Assembly: GCA_030950085.1 (NCBI GenBank)
Contig: JAUZRW010000096.1
Coordinates: 1 to 57,305, forward strand
Origin: Anaerolineae bacterium
GTDB taxonomy: Bacteria > Chloroflexota > Anaerolineae > Aggregatilineales > Phototrophicaceae
DNA: 57,305 nucleotides
Reading direction: 5' to 3'
The notes under the pieces were generated by a model. The model saw only the letters and a program-made list of their open reading frames with translations, did no database searches and was not told the DNA's origin. This document shows, piece after piece, positions 34,103 to 41,649 of this stretch. Position 1 is the first letter of the stretch; each line of letters opens with the position of its first letter. The position numbers and the translations under genes are program-made.

Positions 34103-34198
34103 TCATAGGTACGAAGAGGCAAGACGATATTTCAACTTATTTACCGCTTAGATTAAACATGTTATGCTATGCGAACCTTATAGAGGTGTATCAATCAT

Positions 34199-35014
34199 AT
34201 GACAAATCGTGACTATTCTGTTAAAAAACAATCTAATGTTTCCGCCACAAAAATCTCACAACATGACCAAGCTCCTGATAATTCATCGGGATTAACTGAT
34301 TTTTATCAGATACAGCAGGCAGTTGAAAAGCCAAATGCCACAACACTCACCCCGCGTGTGATAGTCAACCTGCAACGAATCATTGGCAATCAAGCAGTTC
34401 AGCGTTTACTAAATAAGTCTGCATCTGTTTCAAAACTTGCGCCGCAACCTGCCTTGTCTATTGAAAACAGCATTCAACTTTCTAGATCAGGCGTTGTTAC
34501 CTATAATTCAAATAAATTCTACGTTGATGACCCTGATGAAGGTAAAATTATGGTAGATCGCGGAAGTTTTACTATTTCAATCGGCATGACTATCGAATAT
34601 GACGTTGTCAAGCCGAATAAATTCCTCACTAAAGCTGTTGTTGTGTCCACGGGGAAGCGCCCGGAGGCAACCGATATTGGTTCAGAAATGAGGAAGCGCA
34701 ATACAGGTAGAACAGAAGTTGTCAAAGATGGAGGGTATTTTGATGTTGATAAAGTAATACTAATTGGAAGGCTTAATATTTCAGGTGCGAGAAAACATTA
34801 TAATGACCATGATGCTGTCGCAACATCTGATAGTGAAGTTTTCGACCTCTTTGATTCGTCTAAGATTGAAGTAACTGATGTGCAAAGCAAAGCGGATACA
34901 TTCAAAATAGGTTTGGGTGGTATCAATTCAATTGTGGGAGAAATCCTCTATACGGATACAAAGAAAAATGCCGTTAGCAGCATTAAAGTCTTCCATGTTG
35001 GTCCGTCTCAATAA
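34199..35014 (+). CDS. Hypothetical protein with eCIS-cargo-like leader motif
   Basis: I do not recognise the main domain. Residues 1-50 are polar and disordered (Ser/Gln/Asn/Lys rich). Residues 58-71 read LQRIIGNQAVQRLL, closely resembling the LQR.AGN.AV..LL motif that opens DUF4157 proteins and other proteins linked to extracellular contractile injection systems. Residues 95-271 look like a beta-rich globular domain (FYVDDPDEGKIMVDRGSFTI, DVDKVILIGRLNISGARKHY) without visible catalytic motifs or cysteines. There is no signal peptide. The gene is isolated, AT-richer than its neighbours, and looks recently acquired. A role as a phage-tail-like-system cargo is inference only. Confidence 0.65.
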   Translation: MTNRDYSVKKQSNVSATKISQHDQAPDNSSGLTDFYQIQQAVEKPNATTLTPRVIVNLQRIIGNQAVQRLLNKSASVSKLAPQPALSIENSIQLSRSGVVTYNSNKFYVDDPDEGKIMVDRGSFTISIGMTIEYDVVKPNKFLTKAVVVSTGKRPEATDIGSEMRKRNTGRTEVVKDGGYFDVDKVILIGRLNISGARKHYNDHDAVATSDSEVFDLFDSSKIEVTDVQSKADTFKIGLGGINSIVGEILYTDTKKNAVSSIKVFHVGPSQ

Positions 35015-35118
35015 ACTAATTATCAGTTTTGGATTGTGAGAATGGTGTTCAAAAATACTGAGTATAATCACATCTATATCGGGGCGACACCTTATAGCCG
35101 CCCTCAGCAAAATACAGT

Positions 35119-35787
35119 CTACAACTCAAATTCTAAATCGGCACTGTAGCCAATCATCTCGCCTGTATCACCGGATTCAAGGACAGCAACATCAACATAC
35201 ATGCCGCCACAATCGCTTAAATCATCACCGGCGGGCGAAAATTGATAAACTTCTAGCTTAATTCTCGCTTGCTGATAAGGTTGCGGCGTAATCGTCGTCT
35301 CAACGATGAGGGCATCTGAATTGAGTGTCACCATCTCGTTCCAATCGCCAATATCTGCATTGATAGCCGTTATTCGCAGCACAAGACTGGCATCTTCACC
35401 AAAATTATCGCTCGGTTCAATCCCGATTTTGAGAGCCGATGTTTGCCCGAATACAAGATTACGCGGCAAGGCAAGCACAACCTGACGCTGTAACTTCTCA
35501 TCACCTGCGCCACCGTCGTCATCCGCACCATCAAAGTCAAGCAGAATTTGGGCGCTTTCTTTCCCTTTAGACGTTAACTCATAAATGAAATCAGTTTGCA
35601 TTTGGATATAACTACGTGTCACAAGGCGACGTTTTGCTTTGTCCCAACCACGCGAACTTAAGCCCAAATCATCCATGATGTCATCGCCGTCGGCAGCATA
35701 GTTATCTTGTTTGTATAGATAACGCAAAATATTCAATGCGCCGCGAACAGGTTCGAGTTGTCTCAAATCAATCGGGAGTTCAGCCAT
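35119..35787 (-). CDS. Winged-helix-like protein of unknown function
   Basis: A 222-residue protein. Residues 8-75 resemble a winged helix (RGALNILRYLYKQD, DDIMDDLGLSSRGWDKAKRRLVTRSYIQM, YELTSKGKESAQ). An acidic Gly/Asp linker (about 84-95) leads to a beta-rich domain (about 100-222) like an immunoglobulin or C2 fold. The start at 35787 has GGGGG seven bases before it; an ATG six codons earlier has none. No family is recognised. It may be a regulator whose C-terminal domain senses or binds a partner. It is the last gene of a minus-strand run that begins with trmB. Confidence 0.6.
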   Translation of the reverse strand: MAELPIDLRQLEPVRGALNILRYLYKQDNYAADGDDIMDDLGLSSRGWDKAKRRLVTRSYIQMQTDFIYELTSKGKESAQILLDFDGADDDGGAGDEKLQRQVVLALPRNLVFGQTSALKIGIEPSDNFGEDASLVLRITAINADIGDWNEMVTLNSDALIVETTITPQPYQQARIKLEVYQFSPAGDDLSDCGGMYVDVAVLESGDTGEMIGYSADLEFEL

Positions 35788-35898
35788 AATGCCCCCATTC
35801 CTCATATGTTATCAATAATGATAGTCAATCAACAATAGCACACATTCAGTCTGTGCATCTATCAAAATTATAGCCTCATTATGACTATTCAGCAAAAG

Positions 35899-37215
35899 CT
35901 ATAATGTCACTACGCGAGTATCACCTGTCAAACCAACAGCAACATGACGGGTATCGACAATTAAGCGACTACGATTGACGATATCTTGCCAATTATAAAA
36001 ATCATGGTCGGTGATAATCACGACGCAATCCGCATCATGCAGCAAGTCATTAGAATAGTCACACGATGTCATTGTATGACCTTCTTCAAGTTTAATCTGC
36101 GGCACATGGGGGTCATGATAGACAATATCAGCCCCTTTTTGGCGCAATAGTTCAATGACATCTAATGCAGGGCTTTCACGCACATCATTGACATTACGTT
36201 TATACGCCACACCGAGTACGACAATCCGTGAGCCGCGAATCGCTTTCGCCGCATCATTGAGAGCATCAGTAATTTTGTCGATGACATATAGCGGCATTGA
36301 CGTATTGATTTCGCTGGCTAGTTCAATGAAGCGTGCGGTGTAGTTCAGGGTTTTTAGCTTCCAACTAAGATAATGTGGGTCAATTGGAATACAGTGTCCG
36401 CCTAAACCGGGACCCGGGAAAAAGGGCATAAAGCCAAAGGGCTTGGTTGCAGCCGCATGAATCACTTCCCAGACATCAATCTTGAGTTTGTCACACATTA
36501 GCGCCATTTCATTGACGAGACCAATATTCACAGCACGGAATGTATTCTCTAGCAATTTGACCATTTCTGCTGCTGTCGGAGATGAAACCGGCACAACCGT
36601 ATCGACACTCGTACTGTAAAGTGTGGAAGCCACTTCGGTACAATCCAGCGTGATACCGCCGACCACTTTGGGGGTATTACGAACCTGATACACTTGATTA
36701 CCGGGGTCAATGCGCTCTGGCGAGAAAGCAATGAAAATATCGCGCCCAACTTCCCAGCCATTTTTTTCGAGGCGTGGACGGATAATTTCTTCTGTTGTAC
36801 CGGGATAAGTCGTACTTTCCAAGACAACCAATAAACCTTCATGCGCGATAGCACTGATGGAATCAATGGAGCGAATGATATAAGACATATCAGGGTCTTT
36901 AGTTTTACGCAACGGAGTCGGCACGCAAATACTAATCGCATCGACAGTTTTCAAATCTTGATAATCCGCCGTTGCCTTAAACTTGCCCGCGTCAACCAGT
37001 GCTTTCAGTCGCTCTGTCGGGATATCCTCAATATAGCTTTCGCCTTTATTAAGAAGTTCGACCTTACGGGTATCCACATCTAAAGCTAGAACCGTAAATC
37101 CTGCTTCGGCAAACTCAACCGCAAGGGGTAAACCAACATAGCCCATCCCAACAACACTAATCAGAGCTGTGCGGTCATTGATTTTCTTGAGTAGTTCCTG
37201 CTTTTTAGAGGACAT
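35899..37215 (-). CDS. Nucleotide-sugar dehydrogenase (UDP-GlcNAc/WbpA type)
   Basis: Oxidises C6 of a UDP-hexose to the uronate in two NAD+-linked steps, for surface polysaccharide synthesis. It has an N-terminal Rossmann motif (VVGMGYVGLPLAVEFAEAG), SICVPTPL, STTYPGTTEE, FSPERIDPGN, a NTFRAVNIGLVNEMA helix and the catalytic cysteine in GLGGHCIPIDPHYL, then the C-terminal UDP-binding domain (VVLGVAYKRNVNDVRESPALDVI). The SPERIDPGN and GGHCIPIDPHYL variants and the 438-residue length favour UDP-N-acetylglucosamine (WbpA/TviB-like) over UDP-glucose. No other polysaccharide genes are adjacent. Confidence 0.9.
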   Translation of the reverse strand: MSSKKQELLKKINDRTALISVVGMGYVGLPLAVEFAEAGFTVLALDVDTRKVELLNKGESYIEDIPTERLKALVDAGKFKATADYQDLKTVDAISICVPTPLRKTKDPDMSYIIRSIDSISAIAHEGLLVVLESTTYPGTTEEIIRPRLEKNGWEVGRDIFIAFSPERIDPGNQVYQVRNTPKVVGGITLDCTEVASTLYSTSVDTVVPVSSPTAAEMVKLLENTFRAVNIGLVNEMALMCDKLKIDVWEVIHAAATKPFGFMPFFPGPGLGGHCIPIDPHYLSWKLKTLNYTARFIELASEINTSMPLYVIDKITDALNDAAKAIRGSRIVVLGVAYKRNVNDVRESPALDVIELLRQKGADIVYHDPHVPQIKLEEGHTMTSCDYSNDLLHDADCVVIITDHDFYNWQDIVNRSRLIVDTRHVAVGLTGDTRVVTL

Positions 37216-37307
37216 ATCACATCCAAATTATTGGTTATCACAATAGGGCAGCAATTATATAGGGGGATAGGCAACGTAACATCCCCAAATATGTGTTCCA
37301 TTATCAA

Positions 37308-38327
37308 CTACTTTTCGTCGTCGTTGTCGCCAAACAATTTTTTGCTTATAGTACCGCCCAACAAGCCTTGCATGATTGTCCCTTTGACATTGGTTTCGCT
37401 CCCTTTAGAAGCCGCATCCCAATCAGCACGATAACGATTATTGACCCATTGTTCATATTGTTCAGCCGCCGCGACAGTGACAGCTTCAATCGCATCTTTG
37501 TCATCGCTGCGAAGGGTAGCGCGGAATTCTTGTAATGAGCCGATAAAATCATCCATCATACGCCCTAATGTTTCACGATTGGCAAGAAATTCGTCGCGCA
37601 AGGCATCGGGATGAGTATCAAATAAGGGGCGTGTTAGCGCACCAAAAGCCGGATTAGTAAACCACTGCAAATCTTCCCAATTCGCTTGATTCATCAAGTT
37701 ATAAAACAAGAGTGTTCCTAATACTCGTGGCAGTTGGCTTGTTTGAGTCAGTGAGGTATCATGCTCAAGTGGGTCAAGGAAACGCGGCTTGCTCCCTAAT
37801 ATTTGCGCGAAACTATAGGCTAAATCAACCGCTTCTTTAATACAACTTGCAGATGGTGTGAGCAAAATAGCACTATCATCAAATAAATCTTCTTGTGCTT
37901 GCTCCACACTGTTATCTGCTACGTACAAATAACGTGGGTTCACAATAGGCGTTGCGCCAACAATGTGATGCTCATCCGAAAGTGATTCAGCACCCCACAT
38001 TAGAGACGGTGTTTTGAGTGGCGAAAAATCCAGAATCACCACCCCATCACGCAAATCTTCTTTGATAGCTTTGTAACTATCTTCAACTTCTTCATAAGAT
38101 AGCGCCATAATTACAATATCAGCATCTTTGACCGTATTGAAAATACGCCGTTCGCTGCGATCAATTGCGCCCATTTTTTGGCTTTTTTTAGTCACATCGC
38201 TGGCATAGTCGTAGCCAGTAATCTGAAACTGATATTTGCCGCCCTTGCTCATATAACGACGCAGTGCGAGACCCACAGATGCACTGACACGGTTTAAGCC
38301 TAAAATTGCAACAGAAAGTGTTGCCAT
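37308..38327 (-). CDS. Prephenate dehydrogenase-like (TyrA-family) oxidoreductase
   Basis: A 339-residue protein with an N-terminal Rossmann fold (SVAILGLNRVSASVGLALRRY) and TyrA-like features: MGAIDRSERRIFNTVKDADIVIMAL, LDFSPLKTPSLMWG and GATPIVNPRY. The last is where true prephenate dehydrogenases have GGHPMAG, so the substrate pocket is altered. The C-terminal helical dimerisation domain (LGTLLFYNLMNQANWEDLQWFTN) is present. Tyrosine synthesis is therefore uncertain. The start at 38327 has GAGGAGGC upstream; an earlier in-frame start at 38402 has none. It lies between trmB and the nucleotide-sugar dehydrogenase on the same strand. Confidence 0.75.
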   Translation of the reverse strand: MATLSVAILGLNRVSASVGLALRRYMSKGGKYQFQITGYDYASDVTKKSQKMGAIDRSERRIFNTVKDADIVIMALSYEEVEDSYKAIKEDLRDGVVILDFSPLKTPSLMWGAESLSDEHHIVGATPIVNPRYLYVADNSVEQAQEDLFDDSAILLTPSASCIKEAVDLAYSFAQILGSKPRFLDPLEHDTSLTQTSQLPRVLGTLLFYNLMNQANWEDLQWFTNPAFGALTRPLFDTHPDALRDEFLANRETLGRMMDDFIGSLQEFRATLRSDDKDAIEAVTVAAAEQYEQWVNNRYRADWDAASKGSETNVKGTIMQGLLGGTISKKLFGDNDDEK

Positions 38328-38447
38328 ATGATTTGCCTCCTCATTTTGCAGACGTATACAAATACGCCCGACATAACATAATTTACGTTTTAACGATGCC
38401 ATACAAATTTAACGAAGCGATGAACATTCTATGCAATCTTAGCATGT

Positions 38448-39440
38448 TTATCCAACAGCAACTCTCTTTGACGTAATTTCTGCCTCATCATGCAAACTCA
38501 CAATCCACTCAGCGATAAAATGAGTTGCATAATGCACGCCTTCTGTGGTACGTGGCATCCCGAATGTGGCATATTTGAGGGTGAAATCGGCTGTTTTCTC
38601 GCGTGGATGTAATAACAGCGCGATATGTTGGTCGATTGTCGGTTCTTCTATCACCACATCAAAGAGTACGGTCTGATAGTTCGGATTCCAGTAAGCATTT
38701 AACACGACAACATGAATATCATTCGCATGGAAAGCCATTTTCTCCATTTGTGCGGCGATATCTTGTGGCGGCATCGGTGTTTTGAGAACAATATGCGGCA
38801 TCGGCAATTCCTCCTTAACAGGTACATACGGTGCAGGGTGTGTATTACGACGATACTTGAAATAATTACCACGTCGCCCTTCGCGGATTCCTTTTTCTTC
38901 GTATTTGGTAGTGATTAAGCGTTCTGAAAATTCATGAACATAAGGCGCATCTAGTAAGTTGTCGAGTCCTTTTGTTTCGGCTAATAATTCATGACTCATT
39001 TCAGCATAATCTACAATATCGGTTGCCAGAAAAAACAAGCCATCAGGTTCAAGGCGACTCACTATCGCATCCAATGTGTCACGCTGCATGATACGTCGTC
39101 CGGCATGGCGTGACTTAAACCACGGGTCAGGGTAGTTAATGTGAATCTCGCGCACGCTGGCAGGGGTAAATAAATGATGAAGGGCTGTTTCACCTCGCGA
39201 ATGAATGGCTCGTATATTAGGCAGTTGATGACGGATAATTTTCTTCTCGGATTTGAACATAGATTGACTCGATACCTCAAAACCCACCACATTGCAATTA
39301 GGATTGGATTGGGCTAATGCAATCGCATAATCTGCATTGCCGAATCCGATTTCGACAATCAATGGACGTTCAGCACCAAAAAGTTCTGCCCAATCGACAG
39401 ACCAATCTAACATCAGGCTGTTGAGTTTACGCTGTTGCAC
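38448..39440 (-). CDS. trmB: tRNA (guanine-N7)-methyltransferase TrmB with C-terminal extension
   Basis: Methylates G46 of tRNA with S-adenosylmethionine. Residues 1-205 are a complete TrmB: IVEIGFGNADYAIALAQ (SAM binding), VVGFEVSSQS, INYPDPWFKSRHAGRRIM (catalytic Asp), FLATDIVDYAEMS, and the late TTKYEEKGIREGR. Residues 206-330 are extra: typical bacterial TrmB is 210-240 residues. The extension (PMPHIVLKTPMPPQDIA, HVVVLNAYWNPNYQTVLFDVVIEE) looks like a mixed alpha-beta domain and I do not recognise it. It may add RNA contacts. The gene heads a minus-strand run. Confidence 0.92.
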   Translation of the reverse strand: MQQRKLNSLMLDWSVDWAELFGAERPLIVEIGFGNADYAIALAQSNPNCNVVGFEVSSQSMFKSEKKIIRHQLPNIRAIHSRGETALHHLFTPASVREIHINYPDPWFKSRHAGRRIMQRDTLDAIVSRLEPDGLFFLATDIVDYAEMSHELLAETKGLDNLLDAPYVHEFSERLITTKYEEKGIREGRRGNYFKYRRNTHPAPYVPVKEELPMPHIVLKTPMPPQDIAAQMEKMAFHANDIHVVVLNAYWNPNYQTVLFDVVIEEPTIDQHIALLLHPREKTADFTLKYATFGMPRTTEGVHYATHFIAEWIVSLHDEAEITSKRVAVG

Positions 39441-39550
39441 GATATCTCTTCTCTTATCTCTTCTCTAAAAATTTGCACATTTCTACAACACATAACTATA
39501 ATCATAGGAAGAGTCTGCTACAAGGCACGTTCGGAGCTATGGGGAAATAG

Positions 39551-39740
39551 ATGGTTGATTTCATACGCAATATTTTTGCGCCAGAAAAAAAGGTGCAATA
39601 TAGCCTCGTTACTCTATCAAAAGACGGTGCTTTCATTGGCAGAAACATTCATATCATTACTGCCAGTTGATGCAACTTTCAAAGTATTTGATTGGGCAAA
39701 ACGAAACAAAGCAGAAGAATGGTTATTATCTGATGGTTAG
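39551..39740 (+). pseudogene. Possible frameshifted small gene ahead of the 2H phosphoesterase
   Basis: An ATG at 39551 opens a 39-codon frame (MVDFIRNIFAPEKKVQYSL...) ending at 39669. A second frame, offset by one base, continues with protein-like sequence (LPVDATFKVFDWAKRNKAEE) to a TAG at 39738-39740 that overlaps the next gene's ATG. Joined, they give about 63 residues. It may be a small gene with a one-base indel or simply chance; no family is recognised. Confidence 0.3.
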
Positions 39741-40275
39741 TGGTGTCGTGGCATTATTAGATGCCGATTCAACAAGCAAAATTAAGACAATCTGGCAAGA
39801 ATTTCAAGATACGTTTGGGGTACACGGTGTTAGTAGAACACCGATTGTACATTTTTCATTTCATGTGGCTGAGTCTTACGATGCACTCCAAACTATACCG
39901 ACTGTACATGCTATTGCAAAAACAATGCCACCTTTCAAAGTACGCACAGCAGGATTAGGCATCTTTACAGGCACTCTGCCTGTAGTCCATATTGCGGTAG
40001 TACGCAATGAACGACTTGGACAGATACAAGGGCAAATCTGGCATCAGATGACTCCCTTATCAGCCGGTATTCAGGCATATTATCATCCTGACCATTGGAT
40101 GCCGCATATCACTATCGCACAAGGCGATATACCACCTGAAAAATTACCAGAGCTGATTGCTATGCTGCAAGCGCGTAATTTCAATTGGGAGGTACAGATA
40201 TCACAATTAGGCTTTATTGCCGATAGAGGCAACAATGTCCATGAATTAGAAGCGGCATTTGACTTAAAAGGTTAA
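39733..40275 (+). CDS. 2'-5' RNA ligase / 2H phosphoesterase family protein
   Basis: A 180-residue protein with two H-x-S/T-x motifs, HFSFHV near residue 38 and HITIAQ near residue 130, that form the active site of 2H phosphoesterases. The PHITIAQGD context and the symmetric two-lobe layout match ThpR/LigT-like proteins, which hydrolyse cyclic phosphodiesters or join 2'-5' RNA ends. The physiological role of most is unknown. The ATG at 39733 is preferred: it gives the normal length and overlaps the stop of the small upstream frame. An earlier in-frame ATG at 39670 would add 21 atypical residues. Confidence 0.8.
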   Translation: MVSGVVALLDADSTSKIKTIWQEFQDTFGVHGVSRTPIVHFSFHVAESYDALQTIPTVHAIAKTMPPFKVRTAGLGIFTGTLPVVHIAVVRNERLGQIQGQIWHQMTPLSAGIQAYYHPDHWMPHITIAQGDIPPEKLPELIAMLQARNFNWEVQISQLGFIADRGNNVHELEAAFDLKG

Positions 40276-40277
40276 GT

Positions 40278-40305
40278 TTGCTATCTGCATGATAAACGAT
40301 ACACT
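40278..40305 (+). promoter_or_regulatory. Probable promoter of comEA
   Basis: TTGCTA (40278-40283), a 16-base spacer and TACACT (40300-40305) lie 34 bases before the preferred comEA start at 40339. An ATG at 40306 directly abuts the -10 element, so it is unlikely to be the start. Confidence 0.4.
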
Positions 40306-40338
40306 ATGGCAAATTACGAATTTACAAAAGGGGGATGT

Positions 40339-40938
40339 ATGAGCGAAACAGTATCATCGCGTAGTACACTCATTATTTCTGCCATCGTCATTATAGTGAT
40401 TGTGATTGGTAGCGGAATTCTGCTTTTTTCACGTCCCGATGCAGTGCAGATAACGATTAATCCGCCCTTGCCAACAGAAACTCCTGTACCCACCAATACC
40501 CCTTCACCGATTCTGATTTATGTCACAGGTGCTGTAAACGAACCGCAACAAACGATTACATTACCCTTTGCTAGTCGCGTATCAGATGCGATTGATGCCG
40601 TGGGTGGCTTCGCCGGTGATGCCGATATGACTCGCGTTAATTTAGCGGGTATCGTGCGCGATGGTGACCAAATTCATGTCCCTTCAGTCAACGATTCATT
40701 AGATAATACTGAAATATCGACATTGCCAACCCCCTCCGGCGGTGCTGTCATCTATATCAATTCGGCAACAGTTGAAGAATTAGAAACCTTGCCCGGTGTG
40801 GGACCCACAACCGCACAACGCATCATCGAATATCGAGAAGAAAATGGCGCATTTACCAGCCTTGAAGATTTAGACAATGTATCCGGCATTGGACCTGCCA
40901 TGTTAGAGGCAGTTGCTGATTTGGTTTCCTTCGAGTGA
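40339..40938 (+). CDS. comEA: ComEA-type DNA-binding competence protein
   Basis: A membrane-anchored DNA receptor for transformation. After a short cytoplasmic tail a single helix (about 10-32) anchors it. A Pro/Thr linker (PPLPTETPVPTNTPSP) leads to an SLBB domain (YVTGAVNEPQQTITLPF, RVSDAIDAVGGF) and then tandem helix-hairpin-helix motifs (INSATVEELETLPGVGPTTAQRIIEYR, then FTSLEDLDNVSGIGPAMLEAV) that bind double-stranded DNA. The 199-residue length is typical. GGGGGA stands directly upstream of the ATG at 40339. The channel gene comEC, often next door, is not present; the following gene cluster is unrelated. Confidence 0.93.
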   Translation: MSETVSSRSTLIISAIVIIVIVIGSGILLFSRPDAVQITINPPLPTETPVPTNTPSPILIYVTGAVNEPQQTITLPFASRVSDAIDAVGGFAGDADMTRVNLAGIVRDGDQIHVPSVNDSLDNTEISTLPTPSGGAVIYINSATVEELETLPGVGPTTAQRIIEYREENGAFTSLEDLDNVSGIGPAMLEAVADLVSFE

Positions 40939-40993
40939 ATCAGCAATTCTTTTGTAAGGTAATCAGATTATAGTTAAGCAAAGTATTAGGTGT

Positions 40994-41035
40994 GGTAGGC
41001 ATAGTGACAATTAACTCCCCCTGTGCGTGCCTACC
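40994..41035. repeat. Hairpin repeat in the gap after comEA
   Basis: GGTAGGCA (40994-41001) pairs with TGCCTACC (41028-41035) around a 26-base loop rich in C. It may be a diverged member of the GTAGGG family and may also help end the comEA transcript. Confidence 0.35.
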
Positions 41036-41120
41036 CATCTGATGCAAAAAATTTCATCCCATTCACATTATTCTTCTCGATAACAATCTTCGCTACACTC
41101 GACCAATCTGCATTAAGTGT

Positions 41121-41148
41121 TTGTCCCTACCGAATTGAGGGCTATAAT
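41121..41148 (+). promoter_or_regulatory. Promoter of the FHA-PP2C-vWA-RHS operon
   Basis: TTGTCC (41121-41126), a 16-base spacer and a perfect TATAAT (41143-41148) lie 51 bases before the first gene of the four-gene overlapping cluster. No other promoter is needed, because the four genes overlap at every junction. Confidence 0.6.
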
Positions 41149-41199
41149 AGGAAACATCTAATTTAGATAAGATACAAATTGAATAGGGAATATCCCATC

Positions 41200-41649
41200 A
41201 TGTCCAAAGACGATGGTTTCCAACGCCGAAAATGGGGGACGAATGCGAGTACCGATGTTCCTCTAGCACCTGAAGAAGAAGAAGATTTGTTAAAAACAAC
41301 TGTTTGGCATCCAGCACCGGATGTTTTGGTACAACAGCCCTTACTGTGGTTGATTGTCTTAGAACCAATTGAAAGTCGCGGGGTGGTTATCGCTGTAAAA
41401 TCAGGGGCGGTGATTGGGCGACAAGGTGATATTCGCTGGAATGACCCACATATGTCGCGCCAACATGCTCAATTTATGTTGGTACAAAATCCAGCACAAT
41501 CTGGAAATCAGGCTTTTGCGATTGCGCCATTCAATGACCGCAATGGCACTTATGTCAATGGAAACCGCATTCATCATGTAACGTTGCTACAAGAGAATGA
41601 CCGTGTTGAGATGGGGAATACACTTTTTATCATAAAGGTTGTTGGATGA
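41200..41649 (+). CDS. FHA-domain protein (GarA-like layout)
   Basis: A 149-residue cytoplasmic phosphothreonine-binding protein. An N-terminal acidic tail holds a pair of threonines (EEEEDLLKTTVWHPAP, Thr33-Thr34), and residues 65-149 form an FHA domain (AVIGRQGDIRWNDPHMSRQHAQF, NDRNGTYVNGNRI). This is the layout of GarA/OdhI, where a kinase phosphorylates the N-terminal Thr-Thr motif and the FHA domain then binds it. The ATG at 41200 has GGGA upstream; an in-frame TTG at 41179 is a weaker alternative. Its stop overlaps the phosphatase start by four bases (ATGA), so translation is coupled. Partners are probably encoded in the same operon. Confidence 0.88.
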   Translation: MSKDDGFQRRKWGTNASTDVPLAPEEEEDLLKTTVWHPAPDVLVQQPLLWLIVLEPIESRGVVIAVKSGAVIGRQGDIRWNDPHMSRQHAQFMLVQNPAQSGNQAFAIAPFNDRNGTYVNGNRIHHVTLLQENDRVEMGNTLFIIKVVG

